Part shown: one piece after another, positions 34,204-45,503 of the stretch | How positions within the stretch are numbered: the first letter of the stretch is position 1 | How the letters are laid out: every line of letters starts with the position of its first letter | NCBI GenBank assembly: GCA_007258455.2 | Contig: VDFB02193867.1 | Span: forward strand, 566,252,661-566,316,660 | Reading direction: 5' to 3' | Length of the DNA stretch: 64,000 nucleotides | Source: Sequoia sempervirens | Lineage: Eukaryota; Streptophyta; Pinopsida; Cupressales; Cupressaceae | Position numbers and translations under genes: made by a program | The notes under the pieces: model-generated | Told to the model about the DNA's origin: nothing | Seen by the model: the letters and a program-made list of their open reading frames with translations, nothing else | The model's database searches: none

Positions 34204-34376
34204 CTCCTATTTTCCAAGAGAAAAAACCCTAACGTCCATGGAAAATGAATGATGAGCATTTGAGTTTCAACAGATTCCAAGAGAAGATGATGCATACAAT
34301 GACGATGGATAGGCTACCTCAAAATTTCAATCAATCAAATATACTTTGTCCCTTCCAAATCCATTTGACATGGTTC
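34204..34376. repeat. Direct repeat (right copy) plus inverted-repeat arm
   Basis: 34204-34271 repeats 33062-33130 in direct orientation. 34270-34376 is the inverted partner of 33420-33527 and again encodes an end-of-CTR9 acidic stretch. Together they bracket the plus-strand CTR9 piece. Confidence 0.8.
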
Positions 34377-35485
34377 AATGTTCAATGTTAGTTAATGGTC
34401 CCTCCCATGGTAGGGGCCTTAGACAAGGTTACCCTCTAAGATACCAATAATGACCCAAGTGATTCCATTAAAAAAAATGGAAGATCTTGGCTGATTATTC
34501 AATGGAGGCCAAAACAGTAAACTTAAGGACTAACATTGCCTTATCATAATTATATGTCAAAGAGTATCAGTAATCTTCATTACGATTATCCATCCACCTC
34601 AATCAAGAATTTTTTTCTAGACTTTAGTTTATCCCCTCACATAATCATTGTAATTATTTGTAGTTTTAGTTGGGCTTTCTGCAAAAAAAAATGACCGTAA
34701 CTGCGATTTATAACTTATGAGAGACATATTGAATATCCAAAGTGGGTTACTTTAGAAGGACAATCCGCCTATCCTAGGATAAGATTCCATATTGCTAAAA
34801 TGTAATTCATTTTGTAATGACCATTTTTCCGGGTGATCCCAAGAATTGATCAGTTATATTAGTTTACCTCTGGAACTTTCAAGTCTCTCACTATTTGTGA
34901 GAAATGGTATAGAACTCTAAGCAATCTCTCTATTCGTTATAGAAAAAGAGTTAAAATGGTGACAAATTAAGAGAGACAGGACCTCATGTACATTGCTTCA
35001 AGTTTTTTAGTGGTATTGCTCTATTTATCATTCCTGTGCTAAATGACTCAAATACTGATAGATGAGCAGTTAGCTGCTTACAGACTGTACACCTAAAATA
35101 AGATACTAAACATATTAAATTTGGGATTATGAGAGAAATCCAACCATTTACAATATAGAGATCATATACATACTTTTGATTATTTCAAAATGATTTGGAA
35201 TATATTTAATTTTTTCAATATACAATTCTAAAACTTTGAGCAGAGTATTGGGAGTTTAATCTCAAATATGGAGATTATATATCTATATTTTTTGAAATAT
35301 TTGAAATTTATTCAATTTCTTTGCAGTTCCAAAACCTTCAAAAGAGTATTGGGAGTTTAGATTTCAAATATAGAGATTATATAGCTAAACTTTGAAAGTA
35401 ACTTAGAATATATTCAATTTTTTCAGTATACAGTTCCAAAACTTTGAACAGAGTATTGGGAGTTCCAACCCTAATTTACAAAAAT

Positions 35486-36216
35486 CTACTTAGATGTGTT
35501 TATTATTTTCATCATGCATTCAAATTCCGTAAAATCAATTCTACCATCAGAGTTTTTGTCAAATCTTGCTATCATTATTTCACAATTCTCCAAGTCTTGC
35601 CCTTCTCTCTGTCTCAGGCTTAGCAGGACTTCTTGAAGCTCAGATGGTGTGATAAAACCATCACCATCTTTATCGAAAACAGAAAATGCTTCTCTTAACC
35701 CTTCCTGCATGCTTTCTTCAGATTCAGCTTCCTCCCACAGACTTTGGCAAAGTTTGCAAAAATCATTACAGCTCATATACTCCTGTAAACCCATCATGAT
35801 CTTCATATTATCATCACAAAAGTACTGAAGCCCAAGCATTTCCAGCAGACCTAGTACCTCCTCTGCATTTACACTACCATCTTCGTTGCTATCCAAGGCA
35901 TGAAATGTTCTAACAATCTCCTGTGTTTGCAGTTTATGGTGGATTTTGTCATTTTCGGTATAGCTGCTCCTCTCATCATTCACAGAAACAGAACGTGGAT
36001 GGTGCCCATCTGTGAGGATGTCTGAATCTTTTTCATTGCTAAAGCCAAAAAACTCTGTTTTAATCGTCTGGCTTGCACAAAAATAAATACGAGCGCAGTA
36101 GAATTGCAGAAGGCAAAATATGGCTGAAAGGGCAGTACTTTACAAAAATAAGACATAAAAGAAACATGAAAAACTACAGAGTTTCTGATGATACCAAGCA
36201 CCATCTCGAGGGCCAT
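35486..36216 (-). pseudogene. Calmodulin-like protein, copy D (frameshift in hydrophobic segment)
   Basis: ATG at 36216-36214 (MALEMVLGII). One base is missing between about 36141 and 36157, within the hydrophobic segment, so the start frame runs out at 35980. The remaining frame (35983-35486) encodes all three calcium loops: DSNEDGSVNAEE, DKDGDGFITPSE and DKNSDGRIDFTE. It has no ATG near its beginning, so it could be made only from an internal or non-ATG start. The calcium-binding half is better preserved than in A or C. Its upstream region is also split by a retroposon at 36634 and a solo LTR at 37116. Confidence 0.82.
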
Positions 36217-36633
36217 CTGAAAAGGATTGAATTAAGGAGAACCGCAAATTCTTGCAACCAAATGCACAGATAAAAGGCTTGGTAGCTCCTTGTGTTATGC
36301 AGAATGGTGGATAATACAATCTACAATTTCTTGTTATAAAGTCTTTTGATTGACTGTTGGAGTTTCTGTGAAATAGGCCAGAAACACCCACTTGATATCT
36401 ACGTTTTATTTGTATTCATTGTTTATAGGAATGCAATTTCGTACAAGGCAGGATCAAGAAGGTGAAGGGAAGGTCAGTAGATGCATTATTATCGCCTACC
36501 TTTATTTGGTCGTTGGGAAAAAATTTCCCCTGTTTTTGACTTTGTTAGGAGTTGGGAATATAGGAGGACGTTTGGAGGAAGGAACGACACAAGTTCAGAG
36601 AGAAATAAAAACAAAATAGCAGTGAATAAGTTG

Positions 36634-36840
36634 ATAAGCTGGAGTAGTACTGGGATGGGTGACCTCCCGGGACGGACCAGTGCTTCACCTCTGTGAGCAT
36701 CACCTAGATGCAATGAGTGCTAAGTGGACCATTCGATATCATGAGAGATGGGTTCTTGTTGAACCACTACTCATGAAACATGGGTCAATGAGTTTGACTC
36801 GAAACTACATGGTTTAATCCTGATAGCAATATCATAATAA
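36634..36840 (+). mobile_element. 5S-rRNA-derived SINE-like retroposon, 13-bp TSD
   Basis: Flanked by agtgaataagttg at 36621-36633 and 36841-36853. Copies A, B and C have this site once, so the 207 bp are an insertion. The first 60 bp match the 3' half of plant 5S rRNA: gagtagtact, then ggatgggtgacctcc with the C box of the internal promoter, then a ggga..g.cc.gtg.t.ca pattern. The A box half is missing, so the copy is 5'-truncated. The unrelated body ends in atcataataa. A long target duplication and A-rich end indicate LINE-mediated insertion. It sits about 420 bp upstream of the copy D start codon. Confidence 0.82.
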
Positions 36841-37115
36841 AGTGAATAAGTTGGTCAATTTTGATGGCTGTATGGCCGCATTTTTGCCGTAAAAAATAAA
36901 CGAGAACTTTCAAGATTGTATTGAGTATAGATTTATTTTATTTTATATTTTCAAGCATAAAAAACTCGATGGTTGTAGTTGCAATATATACCTTGTTTAA
37001 GTATGTTGTCATATGTTTAATGGGCAGATAATTTTTTTATTACAATAATTTTTTTTGAAGAGATAATTTTGTAAAGGTAATTTTTTAATTATATGAAAAA
37101 TAATATATAATATAT

Positions 37116-40108
37116 TGTCGCATCCCTATCAGCGTGAACCCCTTTCCATGTGGGCATTACATGGTCAACAAAACAAATATGGGGGAAAAAAAAATCATGT
37201 GGGGACGTGAAGCTTCCTGTGACCACCCAACAGTAAGACAACATTTATGCTGCCACCTGTCTCGTTGATGAGTAGGAGACAACCCAAAATTAATGGGCAT
37301 GGCGTAAGTGTGAAGAAGCATGGTGCCACTAAAGTAAAAGAAGTTTCCGTGCCATTACATAAGCATGGCAGCCCTCACAATCAAGTAGAAAAATCATGGG
37401 TCGGGGGTCAAACAGAGGAGAAGAAAAATGGGGGTCTCGTGAGATGCAGAGATTGTAGGATACGCACGGAAGAGTTGTTAAAAGGCTTTAGAAACTTTCA
37501 AAAAAAAATGTTTTGGTAGTTAGAGAGGGAGAGAATGACATGGGAGAAATGTGGAGAGTTCGTGGGAGATCTTTCCCCAGGATGAGAGCAGCAGAGGTCG
37601 ATAGTGGAGTAAGAGACAGTATGCCATGTGGAAATAAATGGCACTTGGTAGCCCATAAACCCCCACGACCCCATAATTGCAGATTTATGCTTTGTTTAGA
37701 GGAAGAAAAAAATAGTGAATATGGAGTAGAAAAGTGCAAGAAGGAATGCAAGAAAAAATTGTTAGGGAAAAGAAAAGAAAAACAAAATGTAAAGAAAATG
37801 GCATAACAAGTTATGAAGGAAGGCAAAGAACAGCGCCAGGAGAGGAAGAAGAATCAGGTGGGGAGAGGGCACGCAAGGGGGAGAAAAAGATTTGTTGAAA
37901 AGCCTTAAAACATTCAAGTCTGGCTTAGAAGGTATAGAGTGGGGAATGCGTGGAGGAAAGCTTTGGAGAAGAAGTTGTAGGCTGAGTACAAAAGGGTTTG
38001 TCAGAAAGGCATTAGAAACTTTGAAGCAGATATTATTGGCAGGTGTAATAAGCGAAAATACCACAACTTCGACAACATCCTATCTGCCTGCGATGAAATG
38101 GGAGCTCTAAATTCAGGCCATGGACATCCCTCGAGGCATAATGATAGAGGATTTCATCAGTTATGATGGGTAGGTGGAGAAGGAGAAGAGGAGATGAAGG
38201 GGGTGGGAAGGGATAGGTCTGAAGAAATGCATTCGTTTAAACCATAATTACAGGATATGCACTTAATCAATGTGGTGAAAAGGCTTTAGAAATTGCGAGC
38301 ACAAGCAAGTGGCGAGTGTGAAGCCAAATTCGACATCTGTTGCCAACATTGCCCCTGCCCGTGCCGCTATGAGAGTTCTAGAATAGGGTATGGACATCCA
38401 GTGAAGTATAGAGGATAGAGGGATTTTGGTGACATAGGCGTCCCTATTAGATATGCTCCTTCCCTTCACCTTGTTCCTGTGCAAGAAAGTAATATATGGT
38501 AGATGCTTGAGCTTGATTTACAACTATATTTGATTTTAAGAATAATATTAGTGCAGAATGGAAGTATTGAGGCTCTTGTTTATATTGCACATAAACCTCA
38601 TAGATTGTAGGTAGTCACTTACATGTTTGTAGGTATGAGCCTAAGTGTGCCTCCTTACACCTCTATATAAATAGACGTGTAAACATATTATATATATAAA
38701 GAGTTACATAATCGTTATGGAAGTAAACATATTATTTACTATGCAAATGTAGTAGTAAAAGAAGAAAAAAAGAATGTTAATAGTTTATAATAATGTGCAA
38801 AAGCTAGATAGTCAATAAATTGAATAGTATATTTTCTTATTCTTATTCACAATGCAAATTTTATCAAGTGAAAGAATGATGTGAATTTTGGTAACATTGT
38901 GCATATATGTTAAGGTGACCATATAGAATGATATTAAATGAAATGAAAGCCATTCTTTATAATTATTTGAGAAATGAATATGTAGAGGTAACTAATATCT
39001 AGTATGGGATGCACCGAAACCCCTTCACAATTTTCAAACTATATACCTAGCCTTGTGGGGTTGAGGATGGACCCACGGTGTAGGATATTTTTTCTATTTG
39101 GGATGCATTATGGATATGTGTTAGCCATTGTAATGTGTAAGCTTGTCTCTATGTATGTAATGTATGATGGAGATTGTCATTATGTATTTGTGATGAATGT
39201 TGGAGCTCGTCACTATGTAGGCGATTTATGTTGGAGCTTGTCACTATGTAATTGTGATGTATGCTGGAGCCAACCACTAATATTTTCGTGATATGTATAT
39301 GAGCCAGACACTGTTATACTTGTGATGTACATATGAGCTGATCTCCATTCTACTCGTGATTTGTTTATGATCCAGTTGCGGTTGCACTTGGGATCTATGT
39401 ATGGTCCAGCCTCTGTTGCACTTGGGATCTGTGTATGATCCATCATTTGTTGCACTTGTGAGCTATGCATGATCCAGTTGCGGTTTCACTTGGGATCTGT
39501 GTATGATCCTGACATTGTTGTACTTGTGATGTGTATGAGCAAATCAGCTTGTGTATATGGAGGTATCCCTGTGATAGCCATTGTGTATAATCTTTGAGAT
39601 TATGGTATGAATGACTCGTGAATATTGTGAATGTTTGTACACTAATGTTTGATAATGATTGGTATGGACCCAACACTTGATGGCAAGTTATTATCATTAT
39701 AATATAATTGGTTAAGTTGATAGCTTACATGTACTTAAATAATAGTCATAGTCATGGGTTCAAGGTGAGATAATAGATCTCATGCAAGAGGTGAGATTGA
39801 ACTCTCTTTGTTATTGTGGGGCGAACTACAATGCCTTTGATTCCCACGAGGGGATACGTAGGTAGTGTCATCATAAACCCTCGAGGCTTAGGTTGTAGGT
39901 CTAGGAGAGACCTTGTCCTTGGGACCTTACCACAGGTTGAGTGTAAGCATATAAGTAGGGGTGTTGATTTTTGTTGCCACCATGGTGAATGTAGAGCTAT
40001 TGAAATTAACACTTCTAATTTTCATGGATATGTTTGGTTGGTTAAGTTGGTAGTTGTGCATTGTTTATAAAAAAGATAAAATTGTTGGCCTGAGCGGCAG
40101 ATTTTACA
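37116..40108 (+). mobile_element. Solo LTR of 2,993 bp with TSD tatat
   Basis: Starts TGTCGCATCC and ends GATTTTACA. It is flanked by tatat at 37111-37115 and 40109-40113. Copies A and C show the uninterrupted site (aataatatataatatatg), so this is a clean insertion. TG...CA ends, a 5-bp duplication and the absence of internal PBS or pol sequence indicate a solo LTR left by recombination. A TATA box (ctctatataaatagac, 38664-38673) marks the likely U3 promoter. Near the right end, ggggatacgtaggta (39850) resembles a motif common in gypsy LTRs. The small frames at 37247-38110 are part of the LTR and not credible genes. Confidence 0.83.
39140..39545 (+). repeat. ~34-bp tandem repeat array inside the solo LTR
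   Basis: About twelve degenerate units of 31-37 bp. The clearest four (about 39388-39523) read like cacttgggatctgtgtatga plus tccag/atcat and gttg. They lie downstream of the TATA box, so in the transcribed part of the LTR. Confidence 0.75.
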
Positions 40109-40559
40109 TATATGCAGTTTAGTGAATATATTATTTATAAGTTAAAAATTTTATGAGTGAAGCAATTTTTATTGTAAAGTAATAGAAAATCATTAGGATT
40201 AAAAATTATGGATCATAGTTGAAATCTTTTAGAATTAAATTATATCATCTTTAAAATTTTGAATTGGATATTATAGTTGATATTAACATGGATGTGTCTT
40301 AAAAATATCTATTGCAATTGAAATACACTTCTTGATAGAATTCAAAAATTTCTATTATAAAAGTAGAAGGGTTGAATGGTGAAAAATCTCACTAGCCACA
40401 TGTAAGTTTGAAGTTTGAATGTTACCCTGTTAAATATTCTCATTAAAAGAAGTAGAAAATAATTAAAATCAAAATCTATGTGAAAATACCTCAAATGGCT
40501 CAAATAACTCTTGTATATACACTTCAAACTCGTGGAAATGAATCTACACCTTTGCATTC

Positions 40560-42618
40560 TCTTTTGGCTTTAGGTAATAAAGGAGGTTGGTGTAGTTATC
40601 TTATCTTTCGTGTGATATTCTCACACGAGGAAGGTCGTTGTCACCAAGGAGATATGTTCAAGTACACTAATAAAATCCATTATGAAAGCCTAATTGAAGC
40701 TAGACTTAATATACAAATTGAAAACATCTCTATCAAACATTATCCCTACACATCTACACTTGCATTTCACATGCACAAAATCCTTTCACTATAAGATTAA
40801 AAAAATCATTCTTACAAATATAGTAAAGAAATAATGAAAAAAGGAGACACTCTTTCGTTGATATAATCAAAGACTTCATCACAATGAAGAGGGGTTTATG
40901 ATCATTCAACTTATCTTCAATATAGCCTTACCATCTTTGTTGTAAGCTAGGAATTCATAAAGGTATACAACCATATGATCAATTTTAAAATAATATAATA
41001 TGTAGAACAAAATGTATAAATGATGTATATACCTTGTAGCACAATATGAGTAGTAGTTTTCCCTATGTGTCCATTAGAATAAGGTGGTTGGAAATGAGGG
41101 TGTATTTGTCCACTTTGAAGAGGATATACCCATTGGAATCAAAGATAGTGAAGTGCTCACTAAAATTTATAGAATTTGATAAAGAGAAATACGTATTTTC
41201 ATAATTAAATCAAATCAAAGATGTCAACTTTCCATTCATGGCATAATGTAATGGTTAAGTCATGACATTGTTGATATCGCCACCAAGGTTCAAACCCCCA
41301 CTAGGGTAATGAGCCCATAGGATTTGAGCCTCTATTAGGCTATTGTGTCTGTGAACTTAAAGCCCCCACTAGGCCAATGAGCTTATAGGTTTGAACCACA
41401 AATGTTCATGCTAGGTGTTCATGCCAAGGGATGAGGTCTTCCATGTTGTGGCCACACCATCTCATAGCTTTAGTTAAAAAGTGTTGGATTATAAAAACAC
41501 TAGAGATGACAAGTACTATGCAATCAAATATAAAACCACTTACTTTATTTTCTATATAAAAATAAAATCATATGAGGTTTTCTCAAATAAATCATGACTA
41601 TTAATGGCTTCTATAGATCTTTCCTCAAGAAAATAAAAATACATTTAGTAACCATTTTGAGCATACACACAATCCTTTAAAACAAGAATAATTAGTACAA
41701 GAAATGTTGTATGATATATCATACTGATTTCTCTATTGTATAATGATTGAATGAATAGGCTACATGATTATATACCCTCTCTCTAATTTAGTAGGAAAAA
41801 TTGCATGCTATCTACTTGTAATTTTCTCATTGTGTAATGATTGAATGAATAGACAATATAGTTAAAAGAATTTAATCACTCTTTTACACCTATGAATAAA
41901 TGATAGTTGTAGGATAGTTATGTACTCCTACACATGCCTAACATGATAAAATAGAAGGAAGTACGATATTACATGTTTATAAAAAATAACATATTTTTTG
42001 AGCCAAAATAGGCCTAAAACATTACATTATTTATTTTAATATCTTTTGATCCAAACTCATTTAAGACATGCACATAGGATCAAACAATTATAAATTTAAT
42101 CATAATGTAGATCTATGAAATAAACTTTTAAATACATGAATTATGATATTTACCTAAAAATATATATTCATTCAAATGGTTGTAGCTCATTTATTATGCA
42201 ATTCTTTTAAATAAAGTAAGCTTGAATAAGCTTAGAAATGATCATACCATTCCATAGGGTACAAACACTAATTGTGTTTTGACATTATCTACTAACACAA
42301 AAGTAACTATTACACTCAATTCACATATTTGCTCATTGATGAAAAAATATAGCAAATTATTTATACGAAATGTGTTTATTTATGTCAAGAATAAATAGAT
42401 TTTTTTATCTTCATCCAAAGAAATTTAAATTAAATAAAGAAATAAATGTAAGCTCAAGATATTAATAGTTATCCATCATTTATGACTATTTAAATAAGAT
42501 TATTTTAGACAATATAATAAATATAAGGTGAACATCTTTTTATATACTGCATATATGTATTTTATTGTAATGTGACAAGGTTCCATGGGTAAAATTTTAG
42601 AAAGTTGTCACATTTCAA
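40560..42618 (+). repeat. Segment E, copy E3
   Basis: Nearly collinear with E1 (22082-24232), ending at the same gtcacatttcaa. It lacks E1's tandem duplications and its TA/TC expansion. As in copy C it follows the 5' side of the CML segment, whereas in copy B segment E follows the 3' side. Confidence 0.85.
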
Positions 42619-45503
42619 CCAACAAAGTGGTTTTTGAGCAAAATATTTTTACCCTAAACAATTTTAGGTGAAAGATTAGGTAAAACTAAATGATGCACCT
42701 ATTTGATGTGTCATGTAAAAGTAAAGAGATGCAAAGTTGTTAAGTATTTGGAAAGCCATGCACAAGCAGATAAAAGTGTTGGACTTGGTCAAAGCCACGA
42801 GTTGGCAGCAAGGTAAAAAGAGTTTGTATTGTGTTTGATTGGCAGACACTAATATAGGTGCCATAAGTAGATTGTGGCAAGCAACAAAAGCCACGATGGA
42901 AGTAGAAAACCTGTAGGAAACCATTGCCATGTTTTGACTTGGTAAGATAACCATTGTTGATAGTTTTTTTGGAGGCAACTCAACCATATAGTAGAAGTTG
43001 AGTTTGTTGGGACTGTATATGTGTTTGTATTTTGAATCTTTTAGCAGCCATATTTCACTCAATCTTGCTTAGTTGACTTGATTAAGAAGAGAAGTTGGTT
43101 TTGGATTTATGTTTATAGTTTAGAGGTGGAAAATATGAGAGCTAAATTGTAGCATTAAGTTTCTCAAAGTTTTATATAAATAGAGGGGAGCCTCTTAGTC
43201 TTTTCATTCATTCTTTTGGAATTCATTTATTTCCATTCTATTGTAGTTTTTTTGTGCAATGTATTGTTGAGTGCAAGTAATGAGAAGTGAGATTTCTTGA
43301 GTATTTGTGAGTTATTTGTTGAGAGTTTTGAGTGTGGGAAGGAGGCTAGAATTGGGGATAAGCTGAAAGTAGGAGCAACAAGCGTAATCTTGGGATTAAG
43401 CTTTGAGGGCAATTTCTTAATTGGAAGCAAATTATCCAAGCATGCTAGTCTTTCTTATTTGTTATTCTCTTCTATTTTGAATGTCATGTGTTTGCAAGTG
43501 CTTGAGGAAATGGGTGATTGTATTTCACATAAAGCTTGCTTATATATTGAATGTGAAATCTTAATATTTAAATATATACATATATCTATTATGTAGAAGC
43601 ATGAGATTGTATTTACGAAGATAATGTATTATTATTATATCTAAGATATCATAGACCAAATGTATGGATGCATGAATTTTAATGTTGATATAAAAGTACT
43701 ATGTTGAGAGTGTCAATTTGTGGGGTTATGTAGAACCTGTATTAGAATGAGGTTTATTCCTGGGATTAGGATAAACCAAGGTTGGGATTAACCTAGATGG
43801 TTGGTTAGATCACTTGAATGTACAATACCTTTTGGGTTGGAATCATATTATGATAAATCTCGTCAAGATTCATTATGGTCATGTTATTTACCAAATCGAG
43901 CAAAGGGGGTGGGTGAACATACAACATCCACTTCATAGAAGTGAGACACCACTTCTGGTGGGGAATACAAAGGGGGGGGAGTGAAATTTGTACCTCAAAG
44001 TGTAACTAGCATCACTCAAGGCAAGTTGTAAGACCCTCAATCCATAAAGACTTGTTTGGTGATGAGAGGAGAGACCCTCCTAATCTTGGGCACTATCATA
44101 CGCACTCATTATTCACATATCCACTAAGAACTTTGTTTTATAATCATTTAAGACCTTTCAACCATTGATTAGTGTGGTCTATGGTACAATATCATGCTTG
44201 AAGTTACTCACCATGTATCTCCATAGGTATAGGTAGAGGTAGAGGCTCCTTGGGAAAGATCTTAGGATCTCTAAGGAAAGAGAAAATGTGAGCCCTTGTG
44301 CCACTGGATCTCTAGCTACTGACTCTTTAAAGAGAGGTGTCTCACAATAATGTTGAGATATTAGCCTTTGGCTAGTAGGCTTGGATATTAACAAATCTAC
44401 TTGACTAAATATAGGGTTGTGCTATCATTTTTGGCATGTTTTTCATATGCAAAACCAGTGAAGCCCCTTATCCTTATCACCTTGAAAGTCAAGTTAGCCA
44501 TTGTGTCTTCTTGTTTGATTGTCTCTTACCAAAAATCATCAAAAGCCATCCCAAACTGTCAAATTGTGCCTCTATCTCATCCCCCAATGCTTGTGCATCA
44601 TCCTGAGGTGCCTCTATGTCGTTTTCTATGAAATTGTGCCTTTGTTCCATAGAAAGGTACCTCTATTTCATAGAATTGTGCCTTTGTTCCATAGAGTGGT
44701 GTCATATCCTAGTCATCATTATCTTCATCCCTAGACCTTGGACCAATCAACAACCATCCAATCTTTGTCATCTTCCTATCATCCTCTATCATCATTGCTT
44801 TCATCATTGATCCTTCTTATCTTCCAATCCAATACCTATTCTATTCTATCCAATCCAATCCAATCCATCATCTATCATAATTCATCTATCCTATCCTTCC
44901 TATCCATTATCTTTAATCTTTGACCAATCGTATCATCCAAACCAATCCTTATCATACTTGAGCAATCTCATCATTCAATCTCAAATCCATATCATATCCC
45001 AATAAAAATTAATCTTGTCAAAAGTCTAGTCCACATCCCAATCCTTTGTATCCACTAGCTTTGTGTATTGCTTGAGAGCTTTCCTATCTCAAGCAGTATA
45101 TTGAGTTAGCTCCTTATGATTTTGGTGTTCCTAATTTGGGGACTTGGCTACCCCAAGTTAGCTATCAAATTCCTATTGAAGCCTTGCCTAGGTGATTATA
45201 AAAGTCTAGTCTAAGCAAAACCTATCATTATCAATCAAGGATCTACATTTACTTGAGACATCTTTACTCTTGCATCACCTTTTTACCATTACCCCCCTTT
45301 CCATCTATTCTATCATTATCCCCTTTCCATCCATTCCATCATTATCCTCTTTTTATCCATGATATTCATGCTTTCAGTCCAATCAAATCAATCCTCTCAA
45401 ATCTAAGGTCTATCCCATCATCATCTTCCAAACTCATCATTCCTAGGTCTCTCTCTCTCTCTCTTGGATGCCTATCACCAGGTCCCAAACAAGAAAACAA
45501 ATC
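42619..45503 (+). mobile_element. Probable LTR and leader of the gypsy element with gag at 45504
   Basis: No protein is recognisable. A TATA box tatataaata (43173-43182) followed by gaggggag looks like an LTR promoter, and LTR-like sequence continues to at least 44400. C/T-rich sequence from about 44740 to 45470 repeats catcc/tatcc words and includes a TC run near 45449. I could not place the LTR boundaries or a primer site. Confidence 0.4.

Larger units (their letters stand above)
34447..40559 (-). repeat. CML segmental duplication, copy D (interrupted)
   Basis: Minus-strand copy from aataatgacccaagtgattc (34447) through the 3' flank, gene and 5' flank to 37115. It continues after a 2,993-bp insertion at 40109 through the outer flank shared with C (40114-40559 versus 30270-30717), and then into segment E3. 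A second, smaller insertion lies at 36634-36840. Confidence 0.85.

Noticed and set aside
36634..36760. A functional 5S rRNA gene
   Set aside because: Only the 3' half of 5S is present and a 13-bp duplication surrounds the insert, so it is a retroposed fragment.
37247..38110. Several overlapping frames on both strands
   Set aside because: All lie inside the solo LTR, with no conserved domain.
44179..45060. Overlapping short frames in C/T-rich DNA
   Set aside because: Low-complexity catcc/tatcc words produce long frames by chance; no domain.
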